Shown: one piece after another, positions 1 through 9,296 of the stretch | How the letters are laid out: the number at the start of each line of letters is the position of its first letter | How positions within the stretch are numbered: the stretch's first letter is position 1 | Source of the DNA: Alphaproteobacteria bacterium | GTDB lineage: Bacteria > Pseudomonadota > Alphaproteobacteria > Rhizobiales > Xanthobacteraceae | NCBI GenBank assembly: GCA_005884685.1 | Contig: VBAH01000076.1 | Span: 1-64,000 of the forward strand | Direction of reading: 5' to 3' | DNA length: 64,000 nucleotides | Made by a program: the position numbers and the translations under genes | Notes under the pieces: generated by a model | What the model was told of the DNA's origin: nothing | What the model saw: the letters and a program-made list of their open reading frames with translations, nothing else | Databases searched by the model: none

Positions 1-2748
1 AAAATACGGATTGATGTCGGGCGTGTTGACGAAGAAATGCGGGCGGAAAAATTCGCGCACGTCGGTGGTCGTCAGCTCGGTGAGATACTCGGTCAGCTCC
101 TGCTTGTGATTGCGCCAGGTGAAGTAGGTGTAGGACTGCGAGAACCCGAGCTTCGCCAGCCGATACATCTCCTTCGGGCGCGTGAACGCCTCGGAGAGGA
201 AAACGAGGTCCGGATGGCGCGCGCGCACATCCGCGATCATCCACTGCCAGAACGGCAGCGGCTTGGTGTGGGGATTGTCGACGCGGAAGGTGCGCACGCC
301 TTCATCGGCCCAGAACAGCACGATGTCGCGCAGCGCGATCCAGAGACCCGGAATTGCGCCCTCGGCATAGAAATCGACGTTGACGATGTCCTGGTATTTC
401 TTCGGCGGATTCTCGGCGTATTTCACCGAGCCATCCGGGCGCCAGCGGAACCAGTCCGGGTGTGCGCGCAGCCAGGGATGGTCCGGCGAACACTGGACCG
501 CGAAATCGAGCGCGATCTCCAGGCCGTGCGCGCGCGCCGCCGCGATCAGCCGGCGGAAATCATCGAGCGTGCCGAGCTGCCGATGGATCGCGTCGTGCCC
601 GCCCTCGTCGCTGCCGATCGCATAGGGGCTGCCGTGATCGTCGGGGCCGGGCGTGAGCGAGTTGTTGCGCCCTTTGCGATTGGTGCGCCCGATCGGATGG
701 ATCGGCGGAAAGTAGAGCACGTCGAATCCCATCGCGCGGATGTCGGGCAGGCGTGCGATGACATCATCGAAGGTGCCGTGGCGGGCGGGGTCGCCGGACT
801 GCGAGCGCGGGAACAGCTCATACCAGCTTGCGAATTCGGCTTGCGGACGTTCGACGTCGAGCATGACCGGGCTATGCTGGGCGGCAAACGCGCGCTGTTG
901 CGACGCGGCGACCGCGGCGCGGGTCTCCGGCGAGGTGAGCGCGGTGACGCTTGCGGCTGGATCGTCGCCCGCAAGGACACCCAGCGCGTTCCCGAGCGCC
1001 GTCGTGTTGCACGCAACGGCGTGCGTCCGCACGGCTTCGAGATACTGCCGCGCTTCGACCAGTTCGAGCGCGATGTCTGCGCCGGCTTCGGTTTTCAACT
1101 TGATGTCGCGGCAGAGCGTGCCGAAGTCGTCGCGCCACGCCTCGACGGTAAACAGGTGCCGCCCGATGCGCGTCGGCGTGAAGGTCCCGCGCCAGCGATC
1201 GTTGCCGAGGACGTTCAGCGGGGCGCGCTTCCAATCCTTCTCGTCGGCTGCGCGCCACAGCAATTCCACGCCGAGCAGATCATGGCCGTCGGTGAAGACG
1301 TCTGCTTCCACTGTCGCGGTCTGGCCGACGACGCGCTTCACCGCGAACGGCCCGCCCTCGACCCGCGGCTCGATGCGGTCGATGACGATGCGCGGCGCCT
1401 TGGCGGCCTCGGTCAGCGCGCGCCCGTTGCGCGCCGTTCTTGCGACGACCGGCTGCGTGCCCTCGACGGAGAGAATGCGAACTTCGTTCGGAGCGAGCGG
1501 TGCGCCGACATCGGCGCCGTCGAGCGATTGCGGATGGCCAAAGGCCGCACCAGCCTCGGGACCGAGCGGATCGAGCGACAGCGGCAGGGGATGCGGTCGG
1601 TCGTCGGGATTGATCAGCACCACGATGCCGCGGCACGCAGCGCGCACGTCCCTTGCGTCTGCCTTGAGCAGAGCCGTGACCGGACTGGCCGGTCCCGTGG
1701 ACTGGCGCATCTCGCCTGCAAGATTCAACGCCGCAAGCGTGTCGACCAGCGCATTCGCGGCCTTGATGTCGCCGGACAGATCAAGCTCAGCCTCTGCCTG
1801 GGCGCTGGAAAAATCCTCCGGGCGCGAGTTGCCGGCATCGAGCATATGTGGCGCCGCGAACTCGAAACCCATCGGCACCAGGATGCCGTCACCGGTAGCG
1901 GCGGCCGTGCGCAAGACGCGGCGATGATCATCGGCCGCTGACGCGGCTCCGCTCCATCGGCTCGCGCTGCCGTCAAACGGCGCCGCGGCTACTCCGATGA
2001 CGGGCGCGAGCCGGCGGAGCGCCTCATATTCCTCGACGAACCAGGGCGCCCGCCCATCCCACCACGGCGTGGAGCCGAAGACGTGGTCGAACCCGACGCG
2101 CTGCAGCGCGGCAAGCCGGTCGCGCGCAATGCCCGGCGTCCATCCGAGGAAGCGGCACTGGCGGCTCTCCTTGCGCACGGCATCGAGCATCCCCGCGATT
2201 GCGGGGGCGGGCGCATGGTCGAGACCGAGGAGCCGGAATCCCGCGGCGCCGGCCTGTGCCAGCCGCACCAAGCGGTCGATCCACCATGCCGTGAGTTGGG
2301 GGCCAGCGTCCGGATCGGCGAAGTTCGCATCCGCCGCATCCGCCGCCAGCTTGCCTCGCCGCGGATCGATGGCATCGGGTGCGGTTTCCGGCTCGCGAAA
2401 CCAGCGCGGCGCCGAGCGCGCCATGACGCCGCCGCGCGCCACCCGGTCGAGGACAATGTCGATGAGGAGCGAGAGCCCAAACTCGCGGCAAGCGGCGGAG
2501 ATTTTCGCGACCAGCTCATCCGCCGAGCCGGCTTCTTCGAACAGCGGATGGGCTTTCTCGAAATCGTCCGTCAGCAGCACATTCCCGCCCGCCCCCGGCA
2601 GGAAGGGCGGCGCAATGTTAACGTGGGTGAATCCGAGGCCGGCGATCCGGTCGAGATGCGGTCGCCATGACGGCAGGGGACCGGCGAGAAGCGGATGAAA
2701 ATAGTAGATTTTAGGCGGGCCTAGCGCCGCGCGCGGCTGTTCGCGCAC
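1..2748 (-). CDS. glgE: Alpha-1,4-glucan:maltose-1-phosphate maltosyltransferase GlgE, C-terminus beyond window
   Basis: The open minus-strand frame runs without a stop from about 2748 to base 1, so the C-terminal part lies outside the window. It transfers maltose from maltose-1-phosphate to alpha-1,4-glucans in cytoplasmic glycogen synthesis. The first ~250 residues form an alpha-amylase-like (GH13) extension starting [16 protein letters not shown]. The DUF3416-type maltosyltransferase N-domain follows, and then the GH13 barrel. Visible barrel motifs are [36 protein letters not shown] (nucleophile Asp) and FLSEAFTRP (acid Glu). This extended ~1100-aa layout is, as I recall, usual in Bradyrhizobium relatives. 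The start is uncertain: GTG at 2748 (GGAG 12 nt upstream) or the in-frame GTG at 2805. Confidence 0.9.
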   Translation of the reverse strand, partial: MREQPRAALGPPKIYYFHPLLAGPLPSWRPHLDRIAGLGFTHVNIAPPFLPGAGGNVLLTDDFEKAHPLFEEAGSADELVAKISAACREFGLSLLIDIVLDRVARGGVMARSAPRWFREPETAPDAIDPRRGKLAADAADANFADPDAGPQLTAWWIDRLVRLAQAGAAGFRLLGLDHAPAPAIAGMLDAVRKESRQCRFLGWTPGIARDRLAALQRVGFDHVFGSTPWWDGRAPWFVEEYEALRRLAPVIGVAAAPFDGSASRWSGAASAADDHRRVLRTAAATGDGILVPMGFEFAAPHMLDAGNSRPEDFSSAQAEAELDLSGDIKAANALVDTLAALNLAGEMRQSTGPASPVTALLKADARDVRAACRGIVVLINPDDRPHPLPLSLDPLGPEAGAAFGHPQSLDGADVGAPLAPNEVRILSVEGTQPVVARTARNGRALTEAAKAPRIVIDRIEPRVEGGPFAVKRVVGQTATVEADVFTDGHDLLGVELLWRAADEKDWKRAPLNVLGNDRWRGTFTPTRIGRHLFTVEAWRDDFGTLCRDIKLKTEAGADIALELVEARQYLEAVRTHAVACNTTALGNALGVLAGDDPAASVTALTSPETRAAVAASQQRAFAAQHSPVMLDVERPQAEFASWYELFPRSQSGDPARHGTFDDVIARLPDIRAMGFDVLYFPPIHPIGRTNRKGRNNSLTPGPDDHGSPYAIGSDEGGHDAIHRQLGTLDDFRRLIAAARAHGLEIALDFAVQCSPDHPWLRAHPDWFRWRPDGSVKYAENPPKKYQDIVNVDFYAEGAIPGLWIALRDIVLFWADEGVRTFRVDNPHTKPLPFWQWMIADVRARHPDLVFLSEAFTRPKEMYRLAKLGFSQSYTYFTWRNHKQELTEYLTELTTTDVREFFRPHFFVNTPDINPYF

Positions 2749-2907
2749 GCTCGGGCGCGGCTCCGCTTGGCGGTTGCATGTGGAAAACGACGATGAGGGC
2801 TTCACGCCTTATAAAAGAACGTGCGGGCGGCTTGGGTTCCGCGAGTCCGACGGCGTGGCCAAAGCATTGATAGATCAAGCGCTTTTCCCGTGCCGTGGAC
2901 GGCCGCA

Positions 2908-4062
2908 CTACGCCTGATCGCGCGCCCGGAGAAACCGCAGCAGCAAGTCAGTGACCCGCTCCGGCTGCTCCTGCTGCACCCAATGCCCGGCGTCCTCGAT
3001 CAGGTGGCAGCCGGTCATCCGCGTGCAGGCGGTCGTCTGCATCTTCTCGAAATCGCCCGGTTTCTGGTAGACGCCCCAGTCGCTCGCGCCCGCGATGAAG
3101 CATGACGGTACATCGATGGTGCGGCCGGAAAAGAGTTCGAGGTCGGCGTTCGGCGTTCCTTCTGTGCGGCAGCGGTACCATTGCAATCCGCCCTGGAAGC
3201 CGGTGCGGGCGAACTCCGCACTGTAGACGCCGAGCTCGTCCTCGGTGAGCCATTGGCACGCCGCGATCTGCGATGCCGACGGCATCTCGGCCGCCACCGT
3301 CTCGGCCATGCCTTTGTCGAGGTCCATCACATAGTACGTCGGCAGCTTCGCCAGTTCCTGCGCGCTCCATGCGGCGAGGCGGAACGGCCGGTTCGCTTTC
3401 CAGTCGGCGCTCTTGTGATGATAGTAGGCGCGCAGGAAAGCGTGCAGGCCGTGCGGTGCGTTGCGCATGTTGTCGTTCGCTTCGCGCGCCGAATAGTACC
3501 AATGATAATGCTGGCGCGGCCGATCGAGCGCAGCGAGGTCGCCGAGGATCTTAGGCGGGGCAGTCGAGGCGTTGGAATGCGCCGCTGCGCCACCGGCTGA
3601 CAGATCGGGCGGGCCGGGAAAGGGCGCGCTCATCATCGCCACCGAGCGGAACACATCCGGCCGCGCCAGCGCGCAATACGCCGCGACCGGCGAGCCGAAA
3701 TCGTGCCCGACGACCGCGGCGACGGAGCGGTGGCCAAGCGCAAACACAAGCGCCAGCGCATCCTTCACGACGTTGAGAATGCGGAAGGCGTTGAGGTCGC
3801 CGTCATAGGCGTCGTCCCACCCGGTCGTGCGGCCATAGCCGCGCTGGTCCGGTGCAATCACATGGAAGCCGGCGGACGCCAGCGGCAGCATCACCTTGCG
3901 CCAGCTGTAGGCAAGCTCGGGAAAGCCGTGCAGCAGCAGGACGCAGGGCCGTCCGGCCTGCTCGTACCCCGCTTCGAGCAGATGCATCGTGAGGCCGTTG
4001 ACGTTCTCAACGAAGCGCGCGCGGATGCCGGGGGCAAGGGGAAGCGCGTTCAGCGATGCCAT
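2908..4062 (-). CDS. Epoxide-hydrolase-like alpha/beta hydrolase
   Basis: A 384-aa cytoplasmic hydrolase of the alpha/beta fold. HGFPE (residues 45-49) is the oxyanion-hole motif typical of epoxide hydrolases and haloalkane dehalogenases. The nucleophile elbow is GHDFG with Asp121, so the nucleophile is an aspartate rather than a serine, which favours epoxide or C-halogen hydrolysis over an esterase. The catalytic His is in DAGHWVQQEQPE near the C-terminus. The ATG at 4062 fits the family N-terminus. It is divergent from the CaiB gene across a ~100-bp gap. The substrate is unknown. Confidence 0.85.
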   Translation of the reverse strand: MASLNALPLAPGIRARFVENVNGLTMHLLEAGYEQAGRPCVLLLHGFPELAYSWRKVMLPLASAGFHVIAPDQRGYGRTTGWDDAYDGDLNAFRILNVVKDALALVFALGHRSVAAVVGHDFGSPVAAYCALARPDVFRSVAMMSAPFPGPPDLSAGGAAAHSNASTAPPKILGDLAALDRPRQHYHWYYSAREANDNMRNAPHGLHAFLRAYYHHKSADWKANRPFRLAAWSAQELAKLPTYYVMDLDKGMAETVAAEMPSASQIAACQWLTEDELGVYSAEFARTGFQGGLQWYRCRTEGTPNADLELFSGRTIDVPSCFIAGASDWGVYQKPGDFEKMQTTACTRMTGCHLIEDAGHWVQQEQPERVTDLLLRFLRARDQA

Positions 4063-4160
4063 CGCTTCAACTCCGCAAGCGCCAGGCTCTTTTCACGTCC
4101 GTCATCTTCGCCTAGCGTCCGCCGATCATTTCAGAAACCGTGCACAGCAGGAAACCCGTT

Positions 4161-5342
4161 ATGGCAAAGCTGCCACTTGAGCATCTCACGGTGCTCGACC
4201 TCACCCTGCATCGCGCCGGCCCGACCTGCGCGCGGCAGTTCGCCGACTGGGGCGCCAAGGTGATCAAGATCGAGGTGCCGGGCGGGCCGCCGGGCGAGGC
4301 GACGGGAGCCAACCGGCTCGGCCCCGATTACCAGAACCTGCATCGCAACAAGCTGAACATGACGCTGAACCTCAAGAGCCAGGAGGGCCGGGCGCTGTTC
4401 CTTGAACTTGCCAGGCACGCAGACGTGGTGATCGAAAACTATCGCTCCGACGTGAAGCATCGGCTCGGCATCGCCTACGAGGCGGTGTCGAAGGTCAATC
4501 CGCGCATCGTCTACGGCAGCATCGCGGGATTCGGACAGGACGGACCCGACGCGAAGCGCCCGGGCGTCGACCAGATCGCGCAGGGCATGGGCGGACTGAT
4601 GTCGATCACCGGCGAGCCCGGGCGCGGTCCGATGCGCGTCGGTATTCCGATCGCGGATCTCACAACGGGTTTATTTCTGTTTCAGGCTTGCCTGCTCGCG
4701 CTGATGCAACGCGAACAGACGGGCGTCGGGCAATGGGTGCACACGTCGCTGCTGGAGTCGCAGATCTTCATGCTCGATTTCCAGGCGGCGCGCTGGCTCC
4801 TCTCGGGTGAGGTCGCCAAGCAGGCCGGCAACGATCACCCGACCGCGATCCCGACCGGCGTGTTCCCGACCTCCGATGGTCACATCAACATCGCGGCGTC
4901 GGGCGATCAGCTTTACCGGCGATTTTGCGAGGCGGCGGGCGCGACGGAGTTGTTGTCGGATCCGGATTACGCAAACAGCGAACTGCGTTCGCGCAATCGC
5001 AAGGCGCTGAGCGAGCGGATCGCTCGTGTCACCAGGACGCAGTCGAGCGCCCGCTGGGTAAAACTGCTGAACGACGCCGGCGTTCCCTGCGGCCCGATCA
5101 ATTCCATCGATCAAACGTTTGCCGAACCGCAGGTGGAGCACCTCGGCATCGCCAAGCCGGTGCGACACCCCATGCTCGGCGATATCAAGGTGGTCGGCCA
5201 GCCGATCACCCTGACCAAGGCGCCGCAGCCCGCCGAGTACCGGCCGACGCCCGAACTCAGCCAGCACACCGACGAGATTCTCGCCGGCCTGGGTCATGAC
5301 GCTGAAAGTATCGCCGGCTTGCGCGCGCGCGGCGTGATCTAG
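4161..5342 (+). CDS. CaiB/BaiF family (class III) CoA-transferase
   Basis: A 393-aa CoA-transferase expected to move CoA between carboxylic acids. The N-terminus LTVLDLTLHRAGPTCARQFA followed by GAKVIKIE is the class III family signature. PIADLTTG carries the conserved catalytic Asp (about residue 166), which forms the acyl-anhydride. I chose ATG 4161 because AGGAAA lies about 10 nt upstream; an in-frame GTG at 4140 would add seven residues without family support. It is the first gene of a closely spaced catabolic run (epimerase 7 nt downstream). The substrate cannot be read from sequence. Confidence 0.9.
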   Translation: MAKLPLEHLTVLDLTLHRAGPTCARQFADWGAKVIKIEVPGGPPGEATGANRLGPDYQNLHRNKLNMTLNLKSQEGRALFLELARHADVVIENYRSDVKHRLGIAYEAVSKVNPRIVYGSIAGFGQDGPDAKRPGVDQIAQGMGGLMSITGEPGRGPMRVGIPIADLTTGLFLFQACLLALMQREQTGVGQWVHTSLLESQIFMLDFQAARWLLSGEVAKQAGNDHPTAIPTGVFPTSDGHINIAASGDQLYRRFCEAAGATELLSDPDYANSELRSRNRKALSERIARVTRTQSSARWVKLLNDAGVPCGPINSIDQTFAEPQVEHLGIAKPVRHPMLGDIKVVGQPITLTKAPQPAEYRPTPELSQHTDEILAGLGHDAESIAGLRARGVI

Positions 5343-5349
5343 CGCGTCC

Positions 5350-6240
5350 ATGCGCGAACCGTCGGTCACGCTGGTCACCGGCTCGAGCGGCTTCGTCGGA
5401 CGGGTGATCATGTCCCGCCTCGCCACGGGCGGGAAAAAAGCCGTAGGCCTCGATCCGCGTCCGGCGCCGACAACGCAGGTCATCGACGATCTCTCCGAGC
5501 GTGCGCGGCTGCGTGAGCTGATTGCGCGCGAGAAGATCACGCACGTCGTCCATGCCGGCGGAATATCCGGTCCGATGGTGATGGCCGACGATCCGGCCGG
5601 CGTGATCGCCATCAACGTCACCGGCAGCCTCAACCTGCTGTACGAGGCGATGGCCGGCAACGTGACGACGTTCGTCTATTGCTCGTCGGTTGCGGCGATC
5701 GGCAACTACTATGAGCCGGCGCCGATCGGCGAAGATTATCCGCTGCGGCCGGGGTCGACCTATGGCTGCTCCAAGGCGGCGATGGACTATGTGCTGCGTG
5801 GACTTTGGAGAAAGGTGCCGCTCGACATCTGCTCGTTGCGCCTGACCGCCGTGTACGGCCCGGGACGCGAGACCGAGTTCAACGTCGACACCATCGTGCG
5901 CGCCGCGCTTGCCGGCAAACCGGCGCGGCTCGATCCGCTCACCGACTGGCCTTACGTTTATGTCGATGACGCCGCCGAGGGGGCGGTCGCGGCGTGTTTT
6001 TCGCGCGAGCGCCAACAGCTTGCCTATTTCATCGCGCATCCCGAGCGCGTGACGCCGGAGGATATTGCGGCGGCCTGTGCGGCCGCGGGTCATCCGGTGC
6101 GGCTCGAGATCGATACCTCGAAGCCTGCCGCCGCGCGCGGCCCGGTCGATGTCGAAGCGGCCGCGCGCGACTTCGGCTTCCGCGCGAAAATCGGCCACCG
6201 CGAAGGCATTCGCCGCATGCTGGCGGCCACCGCGCGTTAG
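5350..6240 (+). CDS. NAD-dependent epimerase/dehydratase (extended SDR)
   Basis: A 296-aa extended SDR. The N-terminal dinucleotide-binding glycine motif is VTGSSGFVG, followed by VVHAGG. The catalytic Ser region is YCSSVAAIG, and the Tyr-Lys pair is in STYGCSKAAMDY. It starts 7 nt after the CoA-transferase stop, so it is very probably co-transcribed. Its companions (CoA-transferase, SDR, hydrolase) suggest a degradation pathway for a hydroxylated or sugar-like acid rather than nucleotide-sugar synthesis. That is inference. Confidence 0.87.
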   Translation: MREPSVTLVTGSSGFVGRVIMSRLATGGKKAVGLDPRPAPTTQVIDDLSERARLRELIAREKITHVVHAGGISGPMVMADDPAGVIAINVTGSLNLLYEAMAGNVTTFVYCSSVAAIGNYYEPAPIGEDYPLRPGSTYGCSKAAMDYVLRGLWRKVPLDICSLRLTAVYGPGRETEFNVDTIVRAALAGKPARLDPLTDWPYVYVDDAAEGAVAACFSRERQQLAYFIAHPERVTPEDIAAACAAAGHPVRLEIDTSKPAAARGPVDVEAAARDFGFRAKIGHREGIRRMLAATAR

Positions 6241-6306
6241 CGCGCAAGCCTGTTGCTGCGGCGCCTGCGTCTCCATAGTCTCGGCTTCCTTTCCCCGGGG
6301 GAATTC

Positions 6307-7089
6307 ATGGACCTGAAACTGGCCGGCAAGACCGCCCTGATCACCGGCGGCTCGAAAGGCATCGGCCGCGCTACGGCCGAAATCTTCGCGGCCGAAGGCT
6401 GCAACGTGGTCATCGTGGCGCGCAGTGCCGAGACTCTCGCGGCGGCAAAATCCGCCATTGCGCAAAAGTCGAACGTTCGCGTCGATGCGGTCGCGGCCGA
6501 CCTGTCCGACAGCAGGAATGTCGACCGGCTGGCGCAGGATTTTCCCGACATCGACATCCTGGTGAACAATGCCGGCGCGATACCCGGCGGCTCGCTGCTC
6601 AATATCGACGAAGCGACCTGGCGCAAGGCGTGGGACCTCAAGGTCTTCGGCTACGTCAACATGTGCCGCGCGTTCTATGGGCTGATGAAGGCGCGCGGCT
6701 CCGGCGTGATCGTCAACGTGGTGGGCAACGCCGCCGACACGCATGACCCGGAATACATCTGCGGCGTTGCCGGCAATGCATCGCTCACCGCGTTTACCCA
6801 GTCGCTCGGCTGCGTCAGCGCGCGCGACGGCATCCGCGTGATGGCGCTCAGCCCCGGGCCGGTCGAGACCGACCGCCTCGTCACCTTGATGAAGCGAAAG
6901 GCGAAGGACCGCACCGGCAGCGAGGACAACTGGAAGGACCTGTTCAAGCCGCTGCCGTTCCAGCGCGGCGCGCACGCGGAAGAGATCGGCGCCGCGATCG
7001 CGTTCCTCGCCTCGCCGCACTCCGGCTATACGTCCGGCTCGGTGGTGACGATCGACGGCGGGCTGTCGGCGCGCGCCGGCGCGTTCTGA
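6307..7089 (+). CDS. Atypical SDR oxidoreductase lacking the canonical active-site Lys
   Basis: A 260-aa classical-length SDR. The cofactor motif GGSKGIG lies at residues 14-20, NNAGA is present, and the C-terminus has GSVVTIDGG. ATG 6307 is preceded by a strong GGGGGAA. Where most SDRs have YxASK, this one reads YICGVAGNASLTAF: the Lys position aligns with Gly/Asn and the Tyr is displaced. The same GNA-type motif recurs in a subgroup of SDRs I recall from Hyphomicrobiales, so it may be a functional variant rather than a dead enzyme. It is third in the catabolic run. Confidence 0.87.
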   Translation: MDLKLAGKTALITGGSKGIGRATAEIFAAEGCNVVIVARSAETLAAAKSAIAQKSNVRVDAVAADLSDSRNVDRLAQDFPDIDILVNNAGAIPGGSLLNIDEATWRKAWDLKVFGYVNMCRAFYGLMKARGSGVIVNVVGNAADTHDPEYICGVAGNASLTAFTQSLGCVSARDGIRVMALSPGPVETDRLVTLMKRKAKDRTGSEDNWKDLFKPLPFQRGAHAEEIGAAIAFLASPHSGYTSGSVVTIDGGLSARAGAF

Positions 7090-7102
7090 GTGGGAGCATG
7101 CG

Positions 7103-7981
7103 ATGCCGCATCTGACGACCGACGATGACGTGAGGCTTTACTATGAGGAGACCGGCAAGGGTATTCCCATCGTCTTCATCCACGAGTTCGCCGGGGACTG
7201 CCGCTCGTGGGAGCAACAGGTGCGCTACTTCGGCCGCTACTATCGCTGCATCACGGTCAATGCACGCGGCTATCCGCCCTCGGACGTGCCGGGCGACGGC
7301 GAGAAATATTCGCAGGAGCGTGCGCGCGACGACATCCGCGCGGTGCTCGATGCACTCAGGATCGACAAGGCGCACGTCGTCGGGCTGTCGATGGGCGGAT
7401 TTGCGACGTTGCATTTCGGGTTCACCTATCCGGACCGCGCGCGTTCGCTGGTGATCGCCGGCTGCGGCTATGGCGCGGCGCCAGACAAGCGCGCGCAGTT
7501 CGCCGCGGAAGCTGAAGCGTCGGCCAAGCGCTTCGAGGAACTGACGATGGCCAAGGCGGCCGAAGCCTATGCGCTGGGGCCGACGCGCGTGCAGCACCAG
7601 AACCGCGATCCGCGCGGCTGGCGCGAATTCGCCGACCAGTTCGCCGGGCATTCGACCGAGGGCGCGGTGCTCACCATGCGCGGCGTGCAGGCGAAGCGGC
7701 CCTCGCTGTTCGAACTGGTCGACAGGATGAAGGCGATCACAGCGCCGACATTGATCATGACCGGGGACGAAGATTGGCCATGCCTCGAGCCCGGCATTCT
7801 GATGAAGAAGAACATCCCGACCGCTGGGCTGGTCGTGATGCCGAACGCCGGCCACAACATCAATCTGGAAGATCCGGCGGCGTTCAACACGCACCTCGCC
7901 GAGCTGTTCGCGGCCGCCGACGCCGGCACCTGGCCCACGCGCGATCCGCGCGCCATGGGGGGATCGATCCTCGGACGATGA
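7103..7981 (+). CDS. Alpha/beta hydrolase (serine type)
   Basis: A 292-aa alpha/beta hydrolase. The nucleophile elbow is GLSMGG (Ser96), the acid is in MTGDEDWPC, and the His is in NAGHNINLEDP. The N-terminus DVRLYYEETGKGIPIVFIHE is typical of 3-oxoadipate enol-lactonase/dehalogenase-like hydrolases. It starts 13 nt after the SDR stop and is probably the last gene of the run that begins with the CoA-transferase. The 124-bp gap downstream holds an EcfG-type promoter for the next small gene. Confidence 0.85.
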   Translation: MPHLTTDDDVRLYYEETGKGIPIVFIHEFAGDCRSWEQQVRYFGRYYRCITVNARGYPPSDVPGDGEKYSQERARDDIRAVLDALRIDKAHVVGLSMGGFATLHFGFTYPDRARSLVIAGCGYGAAPDKRAQFAAEAEASAKRFEELTMAKAAEAYALGPTRVQHQNRDPRGWREFADQFAGHSTEGAVLTMRGVQAKRPSLFELVDRMKAITAPTLIMTGDEDWPCLEPGILMKKNIPTAGLVVMPNAGHNINLEDPAAFNTHLAELFAAADAGTWPTRDPRAMGGSILGR

Positions 7982-8046
7982 TCCTTGGCCGCCGCCGAAA
8001 TATCGTGTCGGCGGAACCCTCCAATATTCGTGCCGCGCCGGACCAA

Positions 8047-8071
8047 GGAACCCATGTGCGGGCGGCGCGTT
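8047..8071 (+). promoter_or_regulatory. EcfG-type general stress promoter for the 27-aa membrane peptide
   Basis: GGAAC at 8047-8051, a 16-nt spacer and CGTT at 8068-8071 match the alphaproteobacterial EcfG consensus (GGAAC-N16/17-CGTT) exactly. The start codon at 8106 is 35 nt further on, leaving a normal leader with GAGGAGAGG. Confidence 0.65.
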
Positions 8072-8105
8072 GATGGGCAACATCATCGGACTGAGGAGAG
8101 GAACC

Positions 8106-8189
8106 ATGGGTTTCGGAAGAGGTGCACTGTTGTGGCTGCTGGGGATCCCGCTGCCGATCATCATCCTGCTTGCGCTGTTCTGGCGCTAA
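8106..8189 (+). CDS. 27-aa single-span membrane peptide
   Basis: An ATG preceded by the strong GAGGAGAGG encodes MGFGRGALLWLLGIPLPI followed by IILLALFWR and a stop. It has a short charged or polar start, one hydrophobic span of ~20 residues and a C-terminal Arg. It sits behind an EcfG-type promoter and is followed at once by duplicated terminators, so it appears to be a complete monocistronic unit. Tiny proteins of the form LLWLLGIPxPIIILxxLF are, as I recall, conserved in proteobacteria. The function is unknown. Confidence 0.7.
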   Translation: MGFGRGALLWLLGIPLPIIILLALFWR

Positions 8190-8216
8190 CCCCGTCACGT
8201 CAGCGTTGCGTGAGGA

Positions 8217-8244
8217 GCCCCGGCCGGTTGGCCGGGGCTTCTTC
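8217..8244 (+). terminator. Rho-independent-type terminator, copy 1
   Basis: Perfect stem GCCCCGGCC / GGCCGGGGC with a GGTT loop, followed by TTCTTC. It lies 28 nt after the stop of the 27-aa gene. Confidence 0.7.
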
Positions 8245-8278
8245 ATGCTGACCCCGTCACGTCAGCGTCGCGTGAAAA

Positions 8279-8306
8279 GCCCCGGCCGGTCGGCCGGGGC
8301 TTCTTC
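8279..8306. terminator. Terminator, copy 2, probably bidirectional
   Basis: The same hairpin with a GGTC loop, followed by TTCTTC on the plus strand. On the minus strand the stem is followed by TTTTCACG, so it can also end the minus-strand gene that stops at 8328. Confidence 0.65.
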
Positions 8307-8327
8307 TTGGCGGCGCCTGCCTGGGTT

Positions 8328-9143
8328 TCAGTCGATGCCGTCGCGCAGCCGGCCGCCTTCGACCGCGGCCAGGCAACCCGCCAGCGCACCAGCGAGCAGC
8401 GCTGCGGCAAACCAGAACGCCAGTTTGGCCGCGGCCTTGCGCGCTTCGTCGGCGGCTTGTTTTGCCTGGTTGATCACCTCATTCACGCGCTGCTCGGACT
8501 CCTGTTGCGACAGACCGGTGCGGGCGGAAACGAGCTGCGCAAGGCGCGTGCGGTCCGCCGCGTTCAGGTCGCTGCCGGAGGCCGCTCCGCGCGCCAGGAT
8601 GCGGGACGCTTCAGCGTTCGATGCCTGCGCGGCCGGCTGATCAGCCGGGTTTGCCGGCTTGTCGCTGCGGAAAAGTGTGTCGACCGTATAGGCGGTGCGA
8701 TCCGTGAGCGATGGATTGGAAGCCGCGCCCCCCACCACGCTGCCGGTGATCACGCCGGCTGCGGACGCCAGAACCGTGGCGGTCATGAGGGTTGCGAAAG
8801 CCCACGCGACCAGACCGTGGGCCATGTCACGCAGATAGACTTCATCGGTATGGAGCCCGACCCAGCGGGTGCGCAGGCGCGCCGCCAGGTAGCCGGCGAG
8901 CGCGGACGCCATGACCGCCGTGAGGATCAGCGCGATGCCGCCGGCCACGTGGACGGTGCTGCCGGAAGCGCCCGAGTTGGACCACGGGCTCACGCTCACC
9001 AGGCCAAGCCCGGTCACGAGATGCAGCAGGAAGAGACTGAATGCCGCGGATACGACTGCGCCGGCCGCGATCGCGGCCCAGGACACGGGGGCGATGCTGG
9101 ATTCTTCAGGGATGATGACGGTGTCCGATGCCAGGGTCGACAT
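8328..9143 (-). CDS. PhnA-like four-span membrane protein
   Basis: A 271-aa inner-membrane protein. ATG 9143 (MSTLASDTVIIPEES) has GGAGAAG upstream. Three hydrophobic segments lie in the N-terminal half (APVSWAAIAAGAVVSAAFSL, AGGIALILTAVMASALAGYL, AWAFATLMTATVLASAAGVI). A polar, helical stretch with TGLSQQESEQRVNEVINQAK follows, then a last span ending GCLAAVEGGRLRDG. This layout matches proteins annotated PhnA-like in Bradyrhizobium; the name does not mean phosphonate metabolism. It sits in a block of stress-type genes. Function unknown. Confidence 0.8.
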   Translation of the reverse strand: MSTLASDTVIIPEESSIAPVSWAAIAAGAVVSAAFSLFLLHLVTGLGLVSVSPWSNSGASGSTVHVAGGIALILTAVMASALAGYLAARLRTRWVGLHTDEVYLRDMAHGLVAWAFATLMTATVLASAAGVITGSVVGGAASNPSLTDRTAYTVDTLFRSDKPANPADQPAAQASNAEASRILARGAASGSDLNAADRTRLAQLVSARTGLSQQESEQRVNEVINQAKQAADEARKAAAKLAFWFAAALLAGALAGCLAAVEGGRLRDGID

Positions 9144-9253
9144 GCAAGCTTCTCCGGTCTCGGCGCCTCCCAATGACGCGCCTGAGCCTAGAAGCAACTG
9201 TTCCCACCTTGGGTTCCGCAACGGAGCGATAAATACCTTTTAACAAAAGACAT

Positions 9254-9279
9254 TCCGCGGGCCGGATGAGGCCCGCGGA
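9254..9279 (-). terminator. Terminator of the DUF892 gene
   Basis: Perfect 10-bp inverted repeat TCCGCGGGCC / GGCCCGCGGA with a 6-nt loop, 17 bp beyond the stop of the DUF892 gene. On the minus strand it is followed by AATGTCTTTTGTT. Confidence 0.65.
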
Positions 9280-9296
9280 GCGTAGGCGCGCAAGGA

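Larger units (their letters stand above)
8186..8306. repeat. 59-bp tandem duplication carrying a terminator in each copy
   Basis: Copy 1 (8186-8244) and copy 2 (8248-8306) are almost identical over 59 bp, separated by 3 bp. Each begins CTAACCCCGTCACGTCAGCG (CTGA in copy 2) and ends in a GC-rich hairpin plus TTCTTC. Copy 1 overlaps the stop codon of the 27-aa gene, so the duplication may have started from its 3' end. Confidence 0.85.

Noticed and set aside
37-1941. Long plus-strand open frame of 634 codons
   Set aside because: It is antisense to glgE, whose minus-strand frame contains clear GH13 motifs; its own translation is Arg-rich with no family resemblance.
2749-2907. EcfG-type promoter before glgE (GGAAC ... 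CGTT on the minus strand)
   Set aside because: The spacer is only 14 nt, outside the 16-17 nt consensus.
5257-7020. Minus-strand open frame of 587 codons
   Set aside because: Antisense shadow of the epimerase and SDR genes, a common effect of high GC.
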